The translations under genes were made by a program, and so were the position numbers. Shown here piece by piece: positions 7,836-16,154 of a DNA stretch of 48,945 nt; the stretch's first letter is position 1; each line of letters opens with the position of its first letter. Origin of the DNA: Clostridia bacterium. Lineage in GTDB: Bacteria > Bacillota > Clostridia > Oscillospirales > CAG-272. Where the stretch lies: assembly GCA_017646745.1 (NCBI GenBank), contig JAGCLY010000085.1:1-48945 (forward strand), read 5' to 3'. The notes beneath the pieces are model-generated. The model made no database searches and had not been told where the DNA came from. It saw only the letters and a program-made list of their open reading frames with translations.

Positions 7836-9565
7836 TATTTTGCACCTCCAATAGCGTCAAATGCACACAACTGTTTACATACATCGCATCCAACGCAGAG
7901 CGTTTCATCAATTTTTGCCTTTTCGCCCTTCATGCTTATGGCGGGACAACCGATCCTCATACACGCCTTGCAGCTGCGGCACTTGTCATTATCCACCGTA
8001 AGAGGGGCTCCCAGCTTTACGCTTTTCAGCAGTGCACAGGGGCGGCGGGATATGATTACCGATGGCTCGTCAGCTGCGATCTCCTCCATGATAACAGCCT
8101 CGGTGGTCTTAAGATCGTATGGATCAACTACCTTTACACGGTTAATGCCCAGGGCATGGCAGAGTGTCTCAAGATCGATCTTTGTCGCAGGATCGCCCTT
8201 GATATTATATCCGGTAGTAGGATTATGCTGATGTCCGGTCATACCGGTTATAGAGTTGTCAACAATGATTACGGTAGAATTTGTGCCATTGTAGGCGATG
8301 TTTGCAAGTCCGGTCATGCCCGAATGCATAAAGGTGGAGTCGCCAATTACGGCAACAGTCCTGCCTTCGCTTTCCTTGCCACGTGCCTTGTTAAAGCCGT
8401 GAACGCCCGAAACCGATGCACCCATGCAGAGCACAGAGTCAATGGCATTCAGCGGTGCGGCCGAGCCTAGGGTGTAGCATCCGATGTCGCCCAGCACGGT
8501 GATCTTTTTCTTTGCCAATGCATAGAACAGACCTCTGTGGGGACATCCTGCGCACATAACAGGGGGGCGTACAGGCAATTTTTCTGCCTCAGTATAGTTG
8601 CTTACATCGAGGCCCATTGCCTCTGCAATCATTCTCTGACTGAACTCGCCGCAGATGGGGAGTATATTCTTGCCCTCTACCTTAAGGCCGAGGCTCTTAC
8701 AGTAATTTTCAATATAAGGATCAAGCTCCTCAATAACCACCAGGCGTCCTGCCTTGCTTGCAAAGTCGAGTATAAGCTGCTCGGGCAGGGGATTTACCAT
8801 GCCCAGCTTGAGTATGGAAACACTGTCACCGAGGATCTCCTTAACGTACTGATAGCAGGTTCCCGAGGTGATAATTCCAAGCTCGCTGTCAGCATATTCG
8901 GCTCTGTTTACAGAGCAGGTGTTTGCATATTCACTAAGCTTTGCCTGTCTTTGTTCAACAATGGGGTGCTTTGTAATAGCATTTGCAGGTGCCATTATGT
9001 ATTTTTTAGGATTTTTTTCGTATTCCTTAAGAGGCATATTCTCTCTGTCACACAGCTCTACGGTGCTCTGTGAGTGTGCAATTCTGGTGCACATACGAAG
9101 CAGAACGGGGGTATCGTATTCCTCGGAAAGCTCGAATGCCAGTTTTGTAAACTCCTTTGCCTCGGCAGAGTCGGCGGGCTCCAGCATAGGCAGCTTTGCC
9201 GCCTCGGCATAATGGCGAGAGTCCTGCTCGTTCTGCGAAGAATGCATTCCGGGGTCATCTGCCACGCAGATTACAAGACCGCCGTTTACACCGGTGTAGG
9301 ACATGGTAAAGAGTGGGTCTGCCGCCACGTTAAGGCCCACGTGCTTCATACAGCATGCCGACCTTGCGCCGGCAAGAGATGCGCCAAAGGCAACCTCCAG
9401 ACCAACCTTTTCGTTAGGCGCCCATTCGCAGTACATTTCATCGTATTTAGCGGCGTATTCGGTTATTTCGGTAGAGGGAGTGCCGGGATAGCTGGATACT
9501 ATTTTGCATCCCGCCTCATACATGCCTCTGGCAACCGCCTCGTTTCCAAGCATTAGTTTTTTCAT
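7835..9565 (-). CDS. iorA: Indolepyruvate oxidoreductase subunit alpha
   Basis: A 576-residue catalytic subunit. The N-terminal third is the pyrimidine-binding part with SSYPGTPSTEI. The thiamine diphosphate site is clear in the middle: GDIGCYTLGSAAPLN, then AVIGDSTFMHSGMTGL, then IIVDNSITGMTGHQHNP. The C-terminus carries two ferredoxin-type Cys clusters (CRSCKACMRIGCP and CVGCDVCKQLC) for [4Fe-4S] centres. The enzyme oxidises indolepyruvate and phenylpyruvates to arylacetyl-CoA, or runs in reverse as a reductive carboxylation that makes arylpyruvates for amino acid synthesis. A GGAGA ribosome site precedes the ATG. The T-box upstream argues for the biosynthetic use. Confidence 0.95.
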   Translation of the reverse strand: MKKLMLGNEAVARGMYEAGCKIVSSYPGTPSTEITEYAAKYDEMYCEWAPNEKVGLEVAFGASLAGARSACCMKHVGLNVAADPLFTMSYTGVNGGLVICVADDPGMHSSQNEQDSRHYAEAAKLPMLEPADSAEAKEFTKLAFELSEEYDTPVLLRMCTRIAHSQSTVELCDRENMPLKEYEKNPKKYIMAPANAITKHPIVEQRQAKLSEYANTCSVNRAEYADSELGIITSGTCYQYVKEILGDSVSILKLGMVNPLPEQLILDFASKAGRLVVIEELDPYIENYCKSLGLKVEGKNILPICGEFSQRMIAEAMGLDVSNYTEAEKLPVRPPVMCAGCPHRGLFYALAKKKITVLGDIGCYTLGSAAPLNAIDSVLCMGASVSGVHGFNKARGKESEGRTVAVIGDSTFMHSGMTGLANIAYNGTNSTVIIVDNSITGMTGHQHNPTTGYNIKGDPATKIDLETLCHALGINRVKVVDPYDLKTTEAVIMEEIAADEPSVIISRRPCALLKSVKLGAPLTVDNDKCRSCKACMRIGCPAISMKGEKAKIDETLCVGCDVCKQLCAFDAIGGAK

Positions 9566-9593
9566 ATTATTCTCCGAAGTGTTTATCTGTATA

Positions 9594-11237
9594 TCAGCCC
9601 GAGATCTGCGCCTCTACCAGGCTTCCGCCACAGTATTTCTCGCGCAGTGCGGGCTTCTCGATCTTGCCTGTGGGATTTCTCGGCACGTCGGCAAAGATGA
9701 TTTTTCTCGGTCTCTTGTATTTCGGCAGGCCGAGGCAGAATTCGTTAACCTCATCCTCGCTGATGGTGCGGTCGCACTTTACCTCAATAATAGCCGCCGC
9801 TATTTCGCCAAGACGCTTGTCGGGCAGGCCGATTACAGCCACATCCTTTATACATTCGTGTCCTCTCAGATGGTCCTCTATCTGCACGGGGTAGATATTC
9901 TCGCCGCCGCTGATAATAACGTCCTTCTTTCGGTCAACGAGGTAGATAAATCCGTCCTCGTCCTCCTTGGCCATATCGCCTGTCATAAGCCAGCCGTCCT
10001 TGAGTATCTCGGCTGTGGCGTCGGGATTTTTATAATAGCACCTCATTACGCCGTTGCCCTTTACCGCCAGCTCGCCTACCTGACCGTTTGCTACAGGCTT
10101 ACCGTTTTCGTCTACAATAGCCGTCTGCCAGCCGTAACCCGCCTTGCCGATTGCGCCAACCTTATGCAGATTCTCTGTGCCGAGGTGAACGCATCCGGGG
10201 CCGATAGACTCGGACAGGCCGTAGTTGGTGTCATACTCGTGATCCGGGAAGCGGCCCTTCCACCTCTTAATAAGAGAGGGAGGCACAGGCTGTGCGCCAA
10301 CGTGCATAAGTCGCCATTGATCAAGATTGTGCTCGCTAAGATCAATTTCACCACGGTCTATTGCATCAAGAATATCCTGTGCCCAGGGCACCAGTAGCCA
10401 TACGATGGTAGCCTTTTCGTCCGACACGGTTTGCAGAACCCACTCGGGGCTTACACCTCGCAGCAGCACTGCGCGTCCGCCTACAACCAGCGAGCCGAAC
10501 CAATGCATCTTCGCTCCGGTGTGATACAGGGGAGGGATACATAAAAATACGTCATTTTTAGTCTGTCTGTGGTGATGCTGTTCGGTATAGCATGCGCATA
10601 CAAGAGCTCTGTGACTGTGCAAAATTGCCTTAGGGAAGCCTGTTGTGCCCGACGAGAAGTATATTGCCGCATTGTCGTCGTCGCAGATCTCTACCGGCGG
10701 AACGGTGGACGAGCAATAATACACCATCTCGGCATAATTGTCGGCGTAATCGGGTGTTTCGCACTGCTTGCCTACGAAGAAGAGGTTGTCTATCATGGGT
10801 AGGGTTCCCTGAAGCGAGGAAATTCGCTCTATAAACTCAGGGCCAAATACAAGCATTCTTACGTCAGCCAGATCAAGACAGTATCTGATCTCGTCTGCCG
10901 AATAGCGGTAGTTCATGGGAACTACTATTGCGCCTGTTTTCAGTATTCCAAAGTATATTGGCAACCACTCAAGGCAGTTCATCAGCAGCACGGCAACCTT
11001 GTCGCCCTTCTTAATACCTCTGGTGAAGAGCAGGTTGGCAAATCTATTGGCCTTGATGTCAAAATCGCGCCAGCTGATCTCTCTGCGATACTTGTCCGAG
11101 TCAGCCGCCGTTTCTATAAGGTTGTATTCTCGCCATGTTATATCCTTGTCCGGCTGACGCTCGGGGTTGATTTCAACCAGCGCCGTGTCGTTGGGATATA
11201 TTTTGGCGTTTCTTTCAAGAAAATCTGTGATAGGCAT
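9594..11237 (-). CDS. Acyl-CoA synthetase (AMP-forming), first gene of the T-box operon
   Basis: A 547-residue class I adenylate-forming ligase. Visible motifs are the P-loop YFSSGTTGFPKAI near residue 195, YGLSESIGPG near 340, the WLMTGDMAKEDEDGFIYL hinge region, DRKKDVIISGGENIYP, and the C-terminal catalytic lysine in NPTGKIEK. It resembles fatty-acyl or medium-chain/aryl acid CoA ligases more than PaaK, so the operon encodes two different CoA ligases. The substrate may be an arylpropionate, arylacetate or a branched or short acid; the sequence alone does not decide. The ATG at 11237 has a strong AGGAG site directly after the T-box terminator. Confidence 0.9.
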   Translation of the reverse strand: MPITDFLERNAKIYPNDTALVEINPERQPDKDITWREYNLIETAADSDKYRREISWRDFDIKANRFANLLFTRGIKKGDKVAVLLMNCLEWLPIYFGILKTGAIVVPMNYRYSADEIRYCLDLADVRMLVFGPEFIERISSLQGTLPMIDNLFFVGKQCETPDYADNYAEMVYYCSSTVPPVEICDDDNAAIYFSSGTTGFPKAILHSHRALVCACYTEQHHHRQTKNDVFLCIPPLYHTGAKMHWFGSLVVGGRAVLLRGVSPEWVLQTVSDEKATIVWLLVPWAQDILDAIDRGEIDLSEHNLDQWRLMHVGAQPVPPSLIKRWKGRFPDHEYDTNYGLSESIGPGCVHLGTENLHKVGAIGKAGYGWQTAIVDENGKPVANGQVGELAVKGNGVMRCYYKNPDATAEILKDGWLMTGDMAKEDEDGFIYLVDRKKDVIISGGENIYPVQIEDHLRGHECIKDVAVIGLPDKRLGEIAAAIIEVKCDRTISEDEVNEFCLGLPKYKRPRKIIFADVPRNPTGKIEKPALREKYCGGSLVEAQISG

Positions 11238-11253
11238 CGCTATACTCCTTGCT

Positions 11254-11553
11254 AAAAAAACGAAATCCCTGCGTTCGGTAGAACGCAGGGACGTAAAAAC
11301 AAATTACGTGATACCACTCTGCTTCACCCACTCCTCACGAAGAGGGCCTTATAGGGTGCCAACACACCCCGTGCGATATAACGGTCGCACCCGGTATCGC
11401 CTACGCACACAGCCTTTGTGCTGTCCTTCAGTGAACGGCTAACGAAGTGAATTCACACGGCAAGGATCTCCGTCTTGCACCAAACGACGGCTCTCTGCTC
11501 ACCCTTTATCCATGATACTATTCTTCGGTCAAACACCTTTAAAATAAAAATAT
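11254..11553 (-). promoter_or_regulatory. T-box leader, probable Phe (UUC) specificity
   Basis: On the minus strand this leader has the T-box parts in order. A Stem I region carries an AGAGAG bulge and an apical GGTGCAA. A specifier region reads GTGTGAA-TTC-A, with TTC at 11449-11451. The antiterminator T-box GAGTGGTATCACG lies in 11307-11319, and the UGGU within it would pair with an acceptor end carrying discriminator A. A perfect 11-bp terminator stem (11266-11276 with 11281-11291) is followed by seven U. Uncharged tRNA should prevent termination and switch on the ligase-iorAB-paaK-ACT operon. UUC as the specifier is my reading from position and flanking bases. This leader and its promoter fill the spacer between 11238 and 11602. 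Confidence 0.9.
11266..11291 (-). terminator. Regulated terminator of the Phe-type T-box
   Basis: Perfect stem TCCCTGCGTTC/GAACGCAGGGA with a four-base loop, followed on the minus strand by ATTTCG and seven U (11254-11260). Confidence 0.9.
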
Positions 11554-11559
11554 ACAATT

Positions 11560-11588
11560 ATTTTAGCAGAAATGACGAAATTTGTCAA
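11560..11588 (-). promoter_or_regulatory. Promoter of the T-box/ior operon
   Basis: Minus strand TTGACA (11583-11588), 17-base spacer, TAAAAT (11560-11565). It lies directly after the stop of the AIM24-family gene and immediately upstream of the T-box leader. Confidence 0.85.
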
Positions 11589-11602
11589 GGGAAAATGTAA
11601 AA

Positions 11603-12337
11603 TTATTCGTTGAATCCGAAGTTTATCCGTACATCATGGTTGTCGCCGTTTGATGATTTGTCCGAAACATTAATATATGGCTCAAGTCGCTCTGCGATAT
11701 GACTGAGAGGCATAGACTGTATGTATACCTTGCCGGGACCGGTAACTCTGGTGTGGAAGATACCCTCGCCGCCGAAGAACATATTTTTAATGCCCTTAAC
11801 CATCTGCACATCCATAATACAGCTCTCGGTCATTGCCGCCAGATATCCTGTATCTATAAGTATGGTTTCGCCTGCCTTGAGCTCAATCTCCTTGCAGTGT
11901 CCGTCGATCTCGACGAATACAAGTCCTTCTCCGCTTACCTTCTGCATAATAAGACCCTCGCCGCCAAAGATGCCGCCCAATCTTCTGTGGAAGTGTACCG
12001 ACAGATCAAGCCCCTTTTCCATAGCAAGGAAACCACGCTTCTGCACGATAATACCGTTGCCCGGTGTAACGTGGAAGGGAATGATAGAGCCGGGGAAGCT
12101 GGATGCAAAGGCAATCATGCCGGGGCCACCTTCAGCGGTATATTCGTTCATAAAGATAGATTCACCGGAAAACAGTCTGCCGAATACCTTTTTAATACCG
12201 CCGCCGGTATTTGTGTCCATTCTCATATTCGGGCTCATCCAGCTCATAGCGCCGCTCTCGGTGCAGAGTGCTTCTCCCGCCTCGGGATAGCAGATAACCA
12301 CGGGCAGGTTTCCGCCCTCAATTTCGTATTTGATCAT
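11603..12337 (-). CDS. AIM24 / TIGR00266 family protein
   Basis: A 244-residue protein of the AIM24 (TIGR00266) family, with Gly-rich beta-strand repeats such as FGRLFSGESIFMNEYTAEGG, RLGGIFGGEGLIMQKVSGEG and NMFFGGEGIFHTRVTGPG. The fold resembles the TRAP-like double-stranded beta helix. Function in bacteria is unknown, and the yeast namesake is a mitochondrial inner membrane factor. I chose the ATG at 12337 because it has a perfect AGGAGGT site. A longer open frame to 12397 would place its start inside the -35 box of the gene's own promoter. It is a single-gene unit downstream of the ABC exporter. Confidence 0.9.
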   Translation of the reverse strand: MIKYEIEGGNLPVVICYPEAGEALCTESGAMSWMSPNMRMDTNTGGGIKKVFGRLFSGESIFMNEYTAEGGPGMIAFASSFPGSIIPFHVTPGNGIIVQKRGFLAMEKGLDLSVHFHRRLGGIFGGEGLIMQKVSGEGLVFVEIDGHCKEIELKAGETILIDTGYLAAMTESCIMDVQMVKGIKNMFFGGEGIFHTRVTGPGKVYIQSMPLSHIAERLEPYINVSDKSSNGDNHDVRINFGFNE

Positions 12338-12368
12338 AGCGACCTCCTTTTGCTTAATATTTTTCTCT

Positions 12369-12397
12369 ATTATAGCATATGTTCTCGGTTTTCGCAA
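12369..12397 (-). promoter_or_regulatory. Promoter of the AIM24-family gene
   Basis: Minus strand TTGCGA (12392-12397), 17-base spacer, TATAAT (12369-12374), about 30 bases before the ATG at 12337. This settles the start codon choice. Confidence 0.8.
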
Positions 12398-12404
12398 GAG
12401 GTCA

Positions 12405-13136
12405 TTATTGCTTTTTGATCTGCCTTAGGAAAAACAGCACAGCCATTGTCATAAGCACTGCGTCGTATCCCAGCACCCATACCAAATGGGGGAGTGCATC
12501 TGCAAAATTACCAAGAAGCATGGCACGCTCCAGCTCTACAGAGTGAACAAAGGGTAAAAGATAGGCGATCCGTCGAAATCCGTCGCCCACCAGATCCAGG
12601 TCGAACCAAATGCCAGACAGCCATGCCGAAAGATTGGTTAGCATAGCGCCACAGATACCACCCACCTGCTTGTCATTCAGCAGACTGCCAAAGAGTAGCC
12701 CCATTGCTATATACAGCAGTGAGACAGGCAGAATAAACAAAATTGCATATAGTATTCCAACGGTAATATCAAGTCCGAGGATAACCGCCGCAATATAGCA
12801 TATCACCGTCTGTAAAAGCGAGATCGGTATCATGGGCAGAGTATATGCCAGTATAAAATCAATCGGTCTTACGGGTGTGGTGTACAGACGCTGCAACAGC
12901 GCCTGGCTTCTGTCCTTGGAAATTACCGTTGCTGTAAATAATGTCATAAATGAAAGCCCGAATACGCTGAGACCGGGCGTGATATGCTGTATTTCAAACA
13001 GATCTACCGGGATGTTTGCCTGTATTGCGCTGAACAGCAAAAGCAGAACCAGCGGAAAGCCCAGACCAAATGCCAAATTAAGCGGATCACGCAGTATTTC
13101 CTTTGCATTTCTTTGCGCCAAAGTCAGTATTTTCAT
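12405..13136 (-). CDS. ABC-2 type transporter permease
   Basis: A 243-residue integral membrane protein with about six hydrophobic segments. It begins cytoplasmic (LAQRNAKEILRDPLN) and contains the typical ABC-2 stretch around SKDRSQALLQRLYTTPVRPIDFILAY. This is the DrrB/NodJ-like permease fold used for export of drugs, lipids or glycans. It overlaps the ATPase gene by four bases and forms the second half of that exporter. No resistance or biosynthesis gene lies nearby to suggest a substrate. Confidence 0.9.
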   Translation of the reverse strand: MKILTLAQRNAKEILRDPLNLAFGLGFPLVLLLLFSAIQANIPVDLFEIQHITPGLSVFGLSFMTLFTATVISKDRSQALLQRLYTTPVRPIDFILAYTLPMIPISLLQTVICYIAAVILGLDITVGILYAILFILPVSLLYIAMGLLFGSLLNDKQVGGICGAMLTNLSAWLSGIWFDLDLVGDGFRRIAYLLPFVHSVELERAMLLGNFADALPHLVWVLGYDAVLMTMAVLFFLRQIKKQ

Positions 13137-13861
13137 TTTTCAGCCTCCCGTACGATATTAATAAAGGCTTTTTCAAAGCTGCTCTCGCCTGCGTGTGCCT
13201 TGATCTCTTCTGCCGTTGCACAGATAAGAAGCCTGCCGTCCTTCATAATTGCAATGCGGTCGGACAGCGCCTCTGCCTCCTCCATATAATGGGTTGTCAA
13301 AATCACAGTGACCTTTCCCTTGATAGAGCGTATCAAATCCCACAGCTCGCTGCGTGCAATAACGTCCAGCCCCAGCGTCGGTTCATCGAGAAACAGTATT
13401 TTTGGCTCGCTGATAAGCGCCATTGCAATGCTTAGCCTCCTTTGCCAGCCTCCCGATAGCTTGCCGCCCATCTTGTTTATTATAGGCTCAAGCCTCAGCA
13501 GGCGCACCATCTCGCTTATCCTCGCCTCACGCTTGTTTTTGCCAAAACCGTATACACCGCATATCAGCTCAAGGTTTTCACGCACCGTAAGCCTTGGTGC
13601 AATCGCAGTTTCCTGGGGAGAAACAGCAATCATAGCCTTTACGTCCATGCTTTCGGTAAGAATGCTTTTTCCGTACAGCAGGGCATCGCCCTCGGTCGGC
13701 TGTGTCAGGCAGGAGAGCATTTTTATAGTAGTGGTTTTTCCCGCTCCGTTTATACCAAGAAGTGATAGCAGCATTCCCTGTTCAACCTGTAAGTTCAGGT
13801 TATCTACCGCCAGGGTGTCTTTGTATTTTTTTGTTAAGTTAATAGCTCTTATAGCCTCCAT
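13133..13861 (-). CDS. ABC exporter ATP-binding protein (DrrA/CcmA-like)
   Basis: A 242-residue ATPase with Walker A GINGAGKTT near residue 36, a Q-loop in VSPQETAIAP, the signature LSGGWQRRLSIAMAL, Walker B KILFLDEPTLGLD and the switch His in LTTHYMEEAE. The LSGGWQRR and DEPTLGLD wording places it with ATPases of ABC-2 exporters. The ATG follows AAGGAGGAACAT, an excellent ribosome site. Co-transcribed with the permease. A multidrug, lipid or bacteriocin-like role is possible but not shown. Confidence 0.92.
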   Translation of the reverse strand: MEAIRAINLTKKYKDTLAVDNLNLQVEQGMLLSLLGINGAGKTTTIKMLSCLTQPTEGDALLYGKSILTESMDVKAMIAVSPQETAIAPRLTVRENLELICGVYGFGKNKREARISEMVRLLRLEPIINKMGGKLSGGWQRRLSIAMALISEPKILFLDEPTLGLDVIARSELWDLIRSIKGKVTVILTTHYMEEAEALSDRIAIMKDGRLLICATAEEIKAHAGESSFEKAFINIVREAEK

Positions 13862-13891
13862 ATGTTCCTCCTTGTGGTTGTTTACAGCTCC

Positions 13892-13922
13892 ATTATATCA
13901 CCTATTTTTTAGAAAATGTCAT
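13892..13922 (-). promoter_or_regulatory. Possible promoter of the ABC-2 exporter
   Basis: A perfect TATAAT (13892-13897) on the minus strand, 31 bases before the ATPase start. The best -35 is ATGACA (13917-13922), but the spacer is 19 bases, so the -35 is weak. Confidence 0.5.
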
Positions 13923-14040
13923 ATTTTGCATTATCGGCATCTTTTGCCGCTTCATCGGTATTTCCGAGCCCAACAAAGAGAATGAAAGTCGCGTCTTTTC
14001 TTTTTTTGATATATTTTTGTACTGTATTTTTACACAATGC

Positions 14041-14075
14041 AAAACCGACGAAAGTGCAATACTCTCGTCGGTTTT
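14041..14075 (-). terminator. lysS: Terminator after lysS
   Basis: AAAACCGACGA (14041-14051) pairs with TCGTCGGTTTT (14065-14075) downstream of the lysS stop. The U-run is four bases on the minus strand and longer on the plus strand, so it may work in both directions. Confidence 0.7.
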
Positions 14076-14102
14076 TTTGTGTTTTATGTTTGTTTTGTTA
14101 TA

Positions 14103-15611
14103 TTATACTTCAGGCTTCATAGTGGGGAACAGCAATACATCTCTGATAGAAGCGCTGTCGGTAAGAAGCATAACAAGTCTGTCGATACCGAAGCCGAGAC
14201 CGCCTGTGGGAGGCATACCGTACTCAAGTGCGGTAACGTAATCGTAGTCAACCTCTGCGGGGGAGTCGGGATCCTCTGCCTTCTTCTTTGCAACCTGGCT
14301 CTCAAATCTCTCACGCTGGTCGATAGGATCGTTCAGCTCGGAGAATGCGTTACCCATCTCAGTGCAGTTGATGAAGTACTCGAATCTCTCGGTGAAAGCA
14401 GGATTGGTGGGCTTTCTCTTTGCAAGAGGAGAGTTCTCAACGGGATAGTCGTAGATGAAGGTGGGCTGAACAAGCTTATCCTCAACGAATGCATCGAAGA
14501 ACTCTACAAGAACTGTACCCTTGGTTGCATCTGCGGGAACCTCAACGTGGTGCTTCTTAGCATCTGCTCTTGCATCCTCGTCGCTCTGCCAATCGTTGTA
14601 ATCAACGCCGGAATACTTCTTAACCGCGTCAACCATGGTAAGTCTCTCCCAGTTGCCGAGGTCGATCTCGGTGCCCTGGTAGGTGATCTTTGTATCGCCG
14701 CAAACTTCCTTTGCAAGCATCTTGTACATCTCCTCAACAAGGTCCATCATGCCGTAGTAATCGGTGAATGCCTCGTAGAGCTCGATGGTGGTGAACTCGG
14801 GATTGTGCTTGGGGTCCATACCCTCGTTTCTGAAGATACGGCCAACCTCGTATACCTTGTGCATACCGCCAACGATAAGACGCTTGAGATAAAGCTCGGT
14901 CTCTATACGAAGGTACATAGGAATGTCAAGGGTGTTGTGATGTGTCTTGAAGGAACGTGCAGAAGCACCGATCTCAATAGGAAGAAGGATAGGAGTATCA
15001 ACCTCAAGGTATCCCTTGCCGTCAAGATAGCTTCTGATAAGAGAAAGGATCTTAGATCTCTTTACGAAGGTGTCCTTAACCTCGGGGTTAACGATAAGGT
15101 CAACGTATCTCTGTCTGTATCTTGTCTCAAGGTCGGTAAGACCGTGGAACTTCTCAGGGAGGGGAAGGAGAGACTTAGCAAGAAGAGTAATGCCGGTTGC
15201 GTGGATAGAGATCTCGCCGGTTCTGGTGCGGAAGAGGTGACCCTCAACACCGATGATATCACCGATATCCCACTTCTTAAAGCCTGCGTAAACCTCCTCG
15301 CCAACGCCGTCACGTGCAACGTAAAGCTGGATCTTGCCCTGATCGTCGAGCATGTGAGCGAAGGACGCCTTACCCATAATACGTCTGCTTACCATTCTGC
15401 CCGCAAGGCGAACGTTGATAACCTCGCCCTCTGCAAGGGTAGCTTCCTTTTCCTCAAAGAGCTTGATTGCGTCACGGCTCTCGTGGGTTCTGTCATACTT
15501 GGTTATTTCAAAGGGGTTGTTGCCCGATTCATAAAGCGCATTAAGCTTTTCACGGCGAACTACAAGCTCACTAGTGCTGTTCTGCGCCTGATTCATATTT
15601 TCGTTTGCCAT
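14103..15611 (-). CDS. lysS: Lysyl-tRNA synthetase, class II
   Basis: A 502-residue class II synthetase charging tRNA-Lys. The N-terminal OB-fold anticodon domain (VRLAGRMVSRRIMGKASFAH) is followed by the catalytic core: motif 2 around FRNEGMDPKHNPEFTTIELYE and motif 3 in GGLGFGIDRLVMLL near the C-terminus. Length is normal for bacterial LysS. The ATG at 15611 follows GAAAGGA. It lies 31 bases behind greA, the usual Firmicutes greA-lysS order, and a terminator follows the stop. Confidence 0.97.
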   Translation of the reverse strand: MANENMNQAQNSTSELVVRREKLNALYESGNNPFEITKYDRTHESRDAIKLFEEKEATLAEGEVINVRLAGRMVSRRIMGKASFAHMLDDQGKIQLYVARDGVGEEVYAGFKKWDIGDIIGVEGHLFRTRTGEISIHATGITLLAKSLLPLPEKFHGLTDLETRYRQRYVDLIVNPEVKDTFVKRSKILSLIRSYLDGKGYLEVDTPILLPIEIGASARSFKTHHNTLDIPMYLRIETELYLKRLIVGGMHKVYEVGRIFRNEGMDPKHNPEFTTIELYEAFTDYYGMMDLVEEMYKMLAKEVCGDTKITYQGTEIDLGNWERLTMVDAVKKYSGVDYNDWQSDEDARADAKKHHVEVPADATKGTVLVEFFDAFVEDKLVQPTFIYDYPVENSPLAKRKPTNPAFTERFEYFINCTEMGNAFSELNDPIDQRERFESQVAKKKAEDPDSPAEVDYDYVTALEYGMPPTGGLGFGIDRLVMLLTDSASIRDVLLFPTMKPEV

Positions 15612-15642
15612 TTTAATCGTCCTTTCTTGTAGGATTCCTTAA

Positions 15643-16119
15643 TTAGTTTTCCTTAGCTCTGGTTACCTTAAGAACCTGAAGATGCTGTTCTCTTACGCCG
15701 GCAACAACAACCTCGTCACCCTCTTTTGCGCCGAGAAGTGCGATGCCTACGGGAGAGGAATCGGAGATCTTGCCGTTCTTGGGGTCGGTCTCATAGGAGC
15801 CAACGATGTGGTATGTTATGTCCATATTACGCTCTACGTTGTGAATGGTTACGATAGAGCCCACGCTGATTGCCTTCTCGTCGATCTGAGATTCGTCAAG
15901 GATCTTTGCGTGTGCGATCATTTCCTCAAGCTCTGCCTTTCTTGAGTGAAGCTTGCCCTGCTCCTGCTTTGCCTCGTCATACTCGGAGTTCTCCGAAAGG
16001 TCGCCGTAAGAACGGGCGGTGGAAATGTCCTTCTTGTTTACCTCAATCTTCTCGTTTATTTCAGCGAGCTCCTTTTGGAGCGCATCGTATCCTGCCTGGG
16101 TATAGGTCTTCTGTTCCAT
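15643..16119 (-). CDS. greA: Transcription elongation factor GreA
   Basis: A 158-residue GreA. The N-terminal coiled coil (about residues 1-75) carries the conserved tip DISTARSYGDLSENSEYDEAK with the acidic residues that reach the RNA polymerase active site. The C-terminal FKBP-like domain (DSSPVGIALLGAKEGDEVVV) docks on polymerase. It rescues backtracked polymerase by stimulating transcript cleavage. A TAGGAGAAA site precedes the ATG. It sits between the S41 protease gene and lysS in one probable operon. Confidence 0.97.
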   Translation of the reverse strand: MEQKTYTQAGYDALQKELAEINEKIEVNKKDISTARSYGDLSENSEYDEAKQEQGKLHSRKAELEEMIAHAKILDESQIDEKAISVGSIVTIHNVERNMDITYHIVGSYETDPKNGKISDSSPVGIALLGAKEGDEVVVAGVREQHLQVLKVTRAKEN

Positions 16120-16154
16120 TGTATTTTTCTCCTAAAAGATATATTTTGTAAATG

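Noticed and set aside
12338-12397. Longer N-terminus for the AIM24-family protein
   Set aside because: It would start inside the -35 box of the gene's own promoter and ignore the perfect AGGAGGT site before 12337.
13916-14122. Plus-strand open frame in the spacer between the ABC-2 genes and lysS
   Set aside because: It crosses the lysS terminator hairpin, lacks a ribosome site and has a hydrophobic, biased translation.
14037-15632. Long plus-strand open frame opposite lysS
   Set aside because: Antisense shadow caused by the strong codon bias of lysS; it runs through the lysS terminator and has no start signal.
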